The notes under the pieces were generated by a model. The model had not been told where the DNA came from. It worked only from the letters and a program-made list of their open reading frames with translations, and ran no database searches. Both the position numbers and the translations under genes were made by a program. Below are positions 20,063 to 23,007 of a stretch of DNA of 23,007 bases, piece by piece; the stretch's first letter is position 1; each line of letters starts with the position of its first letter. This DNA is from a virus: positions 1 to 23,007 of the IMG/VR virus record IMGVR_UViG_3300006921_000170; one strand, written 5' to 3'.

Positions 20063-20065
20063 TCC
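20050..20065 (+). promoter_or_regulatory. Perfect hairpin across the scaffold stop codon
   Basis: GGACTA (20050-20055), loop CATA, TAGTCC (20060-20065): a perfect 6-bp stem that includes the TAG stop. No T-run follows. Next comes AATATTAGGGGGATATT (20068-20084), whose AATAT/ATATT arms would place the capsid ribosome site GGGGG in a loop. It may set the scaffold-to-capsid ratio by RNA cleavage or pausing. Confidence 0.4.
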
Positions 20066-20089
20066 AAAATATTAGGGGGATATTATATT

Positions 20090-21187
20090 ATGGCACTTCT
20101 TTTAGAGAAAAGTTACGCTGGCGAGACTTGGCAGTCTGGCGGCAGAGAAGACTTGTCCAACCTTATCGCAAATGTGGACAGCCGCAGCACACCTTTTACG
20201 TCGATGGCGAAAAAGGGCAAGAAGCCGGGCAACGCATTGATGAGTTGGCAGATGGATGCAATGGAGGCTCCCGGCGTAGGTGGGTACGTCGATGGGACTG
20301 ATGTTAGCATGGTTGAAGGTGGTTCTGGCGTAGGTCAGGGCGAGGCGGCTTCCGCCAAAAACGTATTGTTTGTCAACCCGGCGAAGAATCGTGTTCTGGC
20401 ATCGAACTACGTTCAGATGTTTAGGCGCACATTCCGCATTTCTAGTTTGGCAAACGAGATTCAAGTGGTCGCGGGCGTCAAATCGGAACTCGCAAACGGC
20501 ATTGCCAAGAAATTGGTTGAGCTTAAACGCGACATGGAGATGACGTTTTTGAACGACGGAGATGCACAGGCCGATGCTGGAGGCACAACTCCATATTTGA
20601 CCAAGGCACTGGGTTCATTCTTGGATGCTGATGGTCAAACAGGAACGTGCGCTCAACGGGTAAACTCAAACTTCTATTGCGATGCGATTGAAAGCGCGGC
20701 AACAACTGCCAACCTTACGGAAGCCAAGGTGCAGGATGTGTTGAAGAAGCTGTTTGAAAACACTGGAACAATTCGTGATTATGATTTGCTTCTTGGAACC
20801 ACCTTGAAGCGAGCATTCACGAACTTCACGCAGAGCGTCACTTCTACTGCGGCTACGGAGTCGAGTCACGACGTAACGGCAAGCCCAATCAAGACGTTCA
20901 GTCAAGATGCGGCGTCCAAGACGTTTATCAATGCGATTGATTTGTTCGAGGGTGATTTTGGCCGATTGCGCCTACACCCCTCCACCTTCATAGCAAGGGC
21001 TGGAAGCATTGTTCAGACGGTTGGCTACGTCATTCCGTTCGACCAAGCAGAGATTCGTTATGGCAAACTGCCGCAGATCAAGGAATTGACTGACAACGGT
21101 GGTGGCCCTGCGAGGCTCGTCGAGGCGGTGGCGGCATTAGTCGTTCACAACCCGAAATCATTCGGCATCTTCGACCTCGCAAGCTAA
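20090..21187 (+). CDS. Major capsid protein, DUF5309 (SU10-like) type
   Basis: 365 residues from ATG 20090, with AGGGGGA as ribosome site. Features that point to this family: REDLSNLIANVDSRSTPFTSM (about 19-39, in parts), ALMSWQMDAMEAP (49-61), a RVLASNYVQMFRRTFRIS block (about 103-119), LVELKRDMEMTFLNDGDA, and a later region with DYDLLLGTTLKRAFTNF and RLRLHPSTFIARAGSI. DUF5309 is an HK97-fold capsid family found in phages such as SU10. It forms the head shell around the scaffold encoded just upstream. Length is normal for the family. Confidence 0.8.
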   Translation: MALLLEKSYAGETWQSGGREDLSNLIANVDSRSTPFTSMAKKGKKPGNALMSWQMDAMEAPGVGGYVDGTDVSMVEGGSGVGQGEAASAKNVLFVNPAKNRVLASNYVQMFRRTFRISSLANEIQVVAGVKSELANGIAKKLVELKRDMEMTFLNDGDAQADAGGTTPYLTKALGSFLDADGQTGTCAQRVNSNFYCDAIESAATTANLTEAKVQDVLKKLFENTGTIRDYDLLLGTTLKRAFTNFTQSVTSTAATESSHDVTASPIKTFSQDAASKTFINAIDLFEGDFGRLRLHPSTFIARAGSIVQTVGYVIPFDQAEIRYGKLPQIKELTDNGGGPARLVEAVAALVVHNPKSFGIFDLAS

Positions 21188-21192
21188 TTAGT

Positions 21193-21609
21193 ATGATTGG
21201 GGTCGAAGGACTCAGCGACGAATTAGCTTCAAGCGTGGCCGGTGTGTTGCGTGGGCAGATGCAGCGCGAGCATGAAAGTGCTTATGCTGAACAAGCCCGC
21301 GCTGCACACGCGGCCAAGCGCGAAACTCGATCAGTGGAGGGGATGGGGGAACTCAAGGCGAGGATCAACCCCACCTCCTACCACTATTGGGGAAAGCGAC
21401 TCGGCTACAAGTGCTGGGATGACCGCAAGTTTATGAAAGAATACTTGAGGGACAATCCAGAGAGCCGCGTGAATGGGGTGAGTGGCAAGACTCAAGTGGG
21501 GTATGGGAGTGATAGGCCGATTGGCTATTACGACACTCCAGTTGGGCGCGTCACATACCGCAAAGTGTATGGGCCGAACGAGCGCGTCGAGGTAGATGCA
21601 AACGCTTAA
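21193..21609 (+). CDS. Phage structural-region protein of unknown function
   Basis: 138 residues from ATG 21193, shortly after the capsid stop. Helical start (GLSDELASSVAGVLRGQMQREHESAYAEQARAAHAAK, in parts), then a compact part: MGELKARINPTSYHYWGKRLGYKCWDDRKFMKEYLRDNPESRV in pieces, and a strand-rich end (VGYGSDRPIGYYDTPVGRVTYRKVYG). I recall the 'ARI-P-SYHYW--LGY-CW-D--F---LRDNPE' pattern in small phage proteins next to capsid genes. The function is not known to me. Overlaps the next gene by 14 bases. Confidence 0.65.
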   Translation: MIGVEGLSDELASSVAGVLRGQMQREHESAYAEQARAAHAAKRETRSVEGMGELKARINPTSYHYWGKRLGYKCWDDRKFMKEYLRDNPESRVNGVSGKTQVGYGSDRPIGYYDTPVGRVTYRKVYGPNERVEVDANA

Positions 21610-22306
21610 ATTCAGCACTGTCCTATATGGTGTGGCGCAACTCGCCGGGCTGGATAGGGACAATTTGCCGACGCACTTCTTTAAGCAAGCCCGCGACTTG
21701 GCGAGCCAGAGGTTGTCGGTGGCATGGGACACGGAACGGTGGCCCGATTTGGTGCGCGTGGAGAGCGCGACGGTCACAACGGCGAGTGACATTAACACGG
21801 CCCCGTATCCGACAACGGCGGGGATGATACTGCAAGTGTATCAAAAAGACCCCCGCGCAACGACAAACGCAATTCCAGTTGGATACTCGTTGTACGATAC
21901 GGGAACGGCACAGCAAATAGTTTTATCCGACAACACCACACCCGTTTATGTGGAGTTTGCGATTACGCGGCCTAATTTTACGGGAGACACATACAGTTCT
22001 TCCACAGACTACGCGGTGGATGACCAAGTTTATTACTCCACCACGGGACAATTTTACAACATGACCACGAACGCGACGGCTGGAACAGTTCCAACCGACA
22101 CCTCAAAGTGGACAGTTGTTAGCGTACCAAAGATTTTTGAGAACTACCTCATACGAGGAATTTATGCGGATTACCTTCGAGCAAACGGCCAACTCGAAAT
22201 CGCGGGTCTGGAAGACCGCACCGCCGAAGCCTTCATCACCGTGGAAGCGGATAAGGTGTATAGGCAGCAGGGCCAAGTGAAGAAACTTAATTTTGTAGGA
22301 TATTAA
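21596..22306 (+). CDS. Head-tail connector-like protein with a carbohydrate-binding-like insert
   Basis: 236 residues. The helical ends (TVLYGVAQLAGLDRDNLPTHFFKQARDLASQRLSVAW, in parts, and IFENYLIRGIYADYLRANGQLEIA, VEADKVYRQQGQV) look like connector or tail-completion proteins that sit below the portal. Between them, residues about 138-172 read as DYAVDDQVYYSTTGQFYNMT and then AGTVPTDTSKW. This is the Y-x-x-GD-V-x-Y...Y-x...GT-P...W layout of short family 5/12 chitin/carbohydrate-binding modules. The insert is probably surface exposed. Both the connector role and the insert assignment need a profile search. Confidence 0.55.
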   Translation: MQTLKFSTVLYGVAQLAGLDRDNLPTHFFKQARDLASQRLSVAWDTERWPDLVRVESATVTTASDINTAPYPTTAGMILQVYQKDPRATTNAIPVGYSLYDTGTAQQIVLSDNTTPVYVEFAITRPNFTGDTYSSSTDYAVDDQVYYSTTGQFYNMTTNATAGTVPTDTSKWTVVSVPKIFENYLIRGIYADYLRANGQLEIAGLEDRTAEAFITVEADKVYRQQGQVKKLNFVGY

Positions 22307-22309
22307 ATT

Positions 22310-22633
22310 ATGAAAGTACGAGCAGTAACAGGCGCAAGAACAATAACTTCCCCAGCAAACGGGGGCGTGACAGTTTTATCAGCATCAGCAGTCGATATAT
22401 TATCGGCGTCAGATTACCGAAAATCGTTTTTGGTAGCGAACCAAGGTACATCGAAGCTATATGTGAAGCTGGGGGCTACCGCCACATCGTCTTCGTGGCA
22501 TTTTGTATTGCCGCCTTGTGGATCAAACGATGATGGAACAGGTGGCACGGTTAGTGTAGATGGATATGTGGGAGTTGTTTCAGTTATTTCCTCAACCAGC
22601 ACAGGGCGAGTCTCGTACATCGAGTTCGGTTAA
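22310..22633 (+). CDS. Small beta-rich structural protein (possible decoration or tail protein)
   Basis: 107 residues, 3 bases after the previous stop. Rich in Ser, Thr, Val and Gly with strand-like alternation (TSPANGGVTVLSASAVDILSA, SKLYVKLGATATSSSWHFVLPP, VSVDGYVGVVSVISS, in parts). FLVANQGTSKLYVKLG resembles a repeated strand in phage minor head or fibre proteins. No Cys cluster, no membrane segment. The AT-rich leader (GATATTAAATT) has no Shine-Dalgarno sequence. Function inferred only from position and composition. Confidence 0.6.
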   Translation: MKVRAVTGARTITSPANGGVTVLSASAVDILSASDYRKSFLVANQGTSKLYVKLGATATSSSWHFVLPPCGSNDDGTGGTVSVDGYVGVVSVISSTSTGRVSYIEFG

Positions 22634-22644
22634 AATAAAATATC

Positions 22645-23007
22645 ATGGGAGCAGTATTTAGCGGCGGCGGCGCAGTTGTATCATACGATGACGGTGTACA
22701 AGCTGCTGCCAGCGGCACAACTGGAACGCAGCGTAACGAATTTAACGCCGCCATAAAATCCGTCACCAGCAGCACAACCGTTGGTGCAGTTTTTTTGTAC
22801 GACACTTCGCAAGATAGTGACGGGGGCGCGTGGCGTAAGAAGTGCAAGGGACTTTCTTGGTTCGACGAGGCGAGCAGCGCAACTAGATCGGCGCGGAGCG
22901 AGTTTCCCGCGATGTGTTTAATTGTCACGGACACAAACGCTGGAACCGTTTCACTCTACGATTTGGACGATGTAGCTGCACCCCTTTGGATGCAATTCGG
23001 TTCGGCA
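22645..23007 (+). CDS. Phage structural protein, 3' end outside window
   Basis: ATG 22645, then 121 codons open to the end of the window. MGAVFSGGGAVVSYDDGVQAA leads into a region with AVFLYDTSQDSDGGAWRKKC, KGLSWFDEA, EFPAMCLIVTDTNAGTVSLYDLDD and APLWMQFGS, in separate pieces. I know the order 'DGG-WR--C--LSW--E...FP---LIVT...VSLYDLDD---LWM-F' from proteins in the tail or fibre region of marine and other podovirus-like genomes. It is usually part of a long protein, so much of it lies outside. No Shine-Dalgarno sequence (AAAATAAAATATC). Confidence 0.7.
   Translation, partial: MGAVFSGGGAVVSYDDGVQAAASGTTGTQRNEFNAAIKSVTSSTTVGAVFLYDTSQDSDGGAWRKKCKGLSWFDEASSATRSARSEFPAMCLIVTDTNAGTVSLYDLDDVAAPLWMQFGSA

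Noticed and set aside
1-23007. tRNA or rRNA genes
   Set aside because: No cloverleaf with conserved TTCRA loop or acceptor pairing, and no rRNA stretch, was found by eye in the intergenic regions.

Overview
The window is part of a tailed double-stranded DNA bacteriophage genome (Caudoviricetes) or a closely related prophage or metagenomic contig. Terminase large subunit, portal, scaffold and major capsid genes lie in the usual head-module order, next to a phage replication module. There is no rRNA, tRNA or metabolic core gene, genes are packed tightly (mostly ATGA overlaps), and many encode small unknown proteins. The host is bacterial and unidentified; strong GGAGG-type ribosome sites in part of the window show it uses an ordinary anti-Shine-Dalgarno sequence. 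A podovirus-like particle is possible from the DUF5309/SU10-type capsid and large portal, but no tail-tube or tape-measure gene falls inside the window.

Layout. (1) 1-7619, plus strand: end of an unknown gene, then three 27-bp-spaced palindromic boxes in front of a small ribbon-helix-helix protein, then the replication/recombination block: a PD-(D/E)XK endonuclease, a DUF2800/Cas4-like nuclease split into two overlapping reading frames, a conserved unknown protein, a family A DNA polymerase, several tiny genes, an archaeo-eukaryotic-type primase and an SF3 helicase. (2) 7620-7925, between convergent gene blocks: clustered 9-bp-period AGCACCC repeats, an inverted copy and an AT-rich core (origin-like), followed by the terminator of the leftward block. 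(3) 7926-12638, minus strand: 14 small accessory genes in four sub-operons. The first gene of each sub-operon has the same CAGTGAGA leader just before ATGAAAAT; internal genes have GGAGG sites and ATGA/GTGA overlaps. Hairpin-forming intergenic repeats follow the last gene of the upstream sub-operons. (4) 12640-12863: divergent control region with a sigma70-like promoter for the minus block and a G-rich 20-bp-period repeat facing the late genes. (5) 12864-18767, plus strand: helix-turn-helix (possible small terminase) protein, small genes, a nucleotide-modification-associated protein, large terminase, a MerR/excisionase-like protein and the portal, ended by a strong terminator. (6) 18768-19000: an inverted copy of the G-rich repeat. 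(7) 19001-23007: scaffold, major capsid protein, connector-type and other structural genes; the last one runs off the window.

Main points for a second look: the split nuclease, in which one polypeptide carries the conserved His and first Cys and the other carries the D-x-K site and three Cys; the cassette-like architecture of the minus-strand block; the inverted repeat pair flanking the packaging genes; the origin-like region; and an approximately threefold excess of the 5-mer CTGGA whose strand preference flips near that region. All counts and alignments were made by eye.
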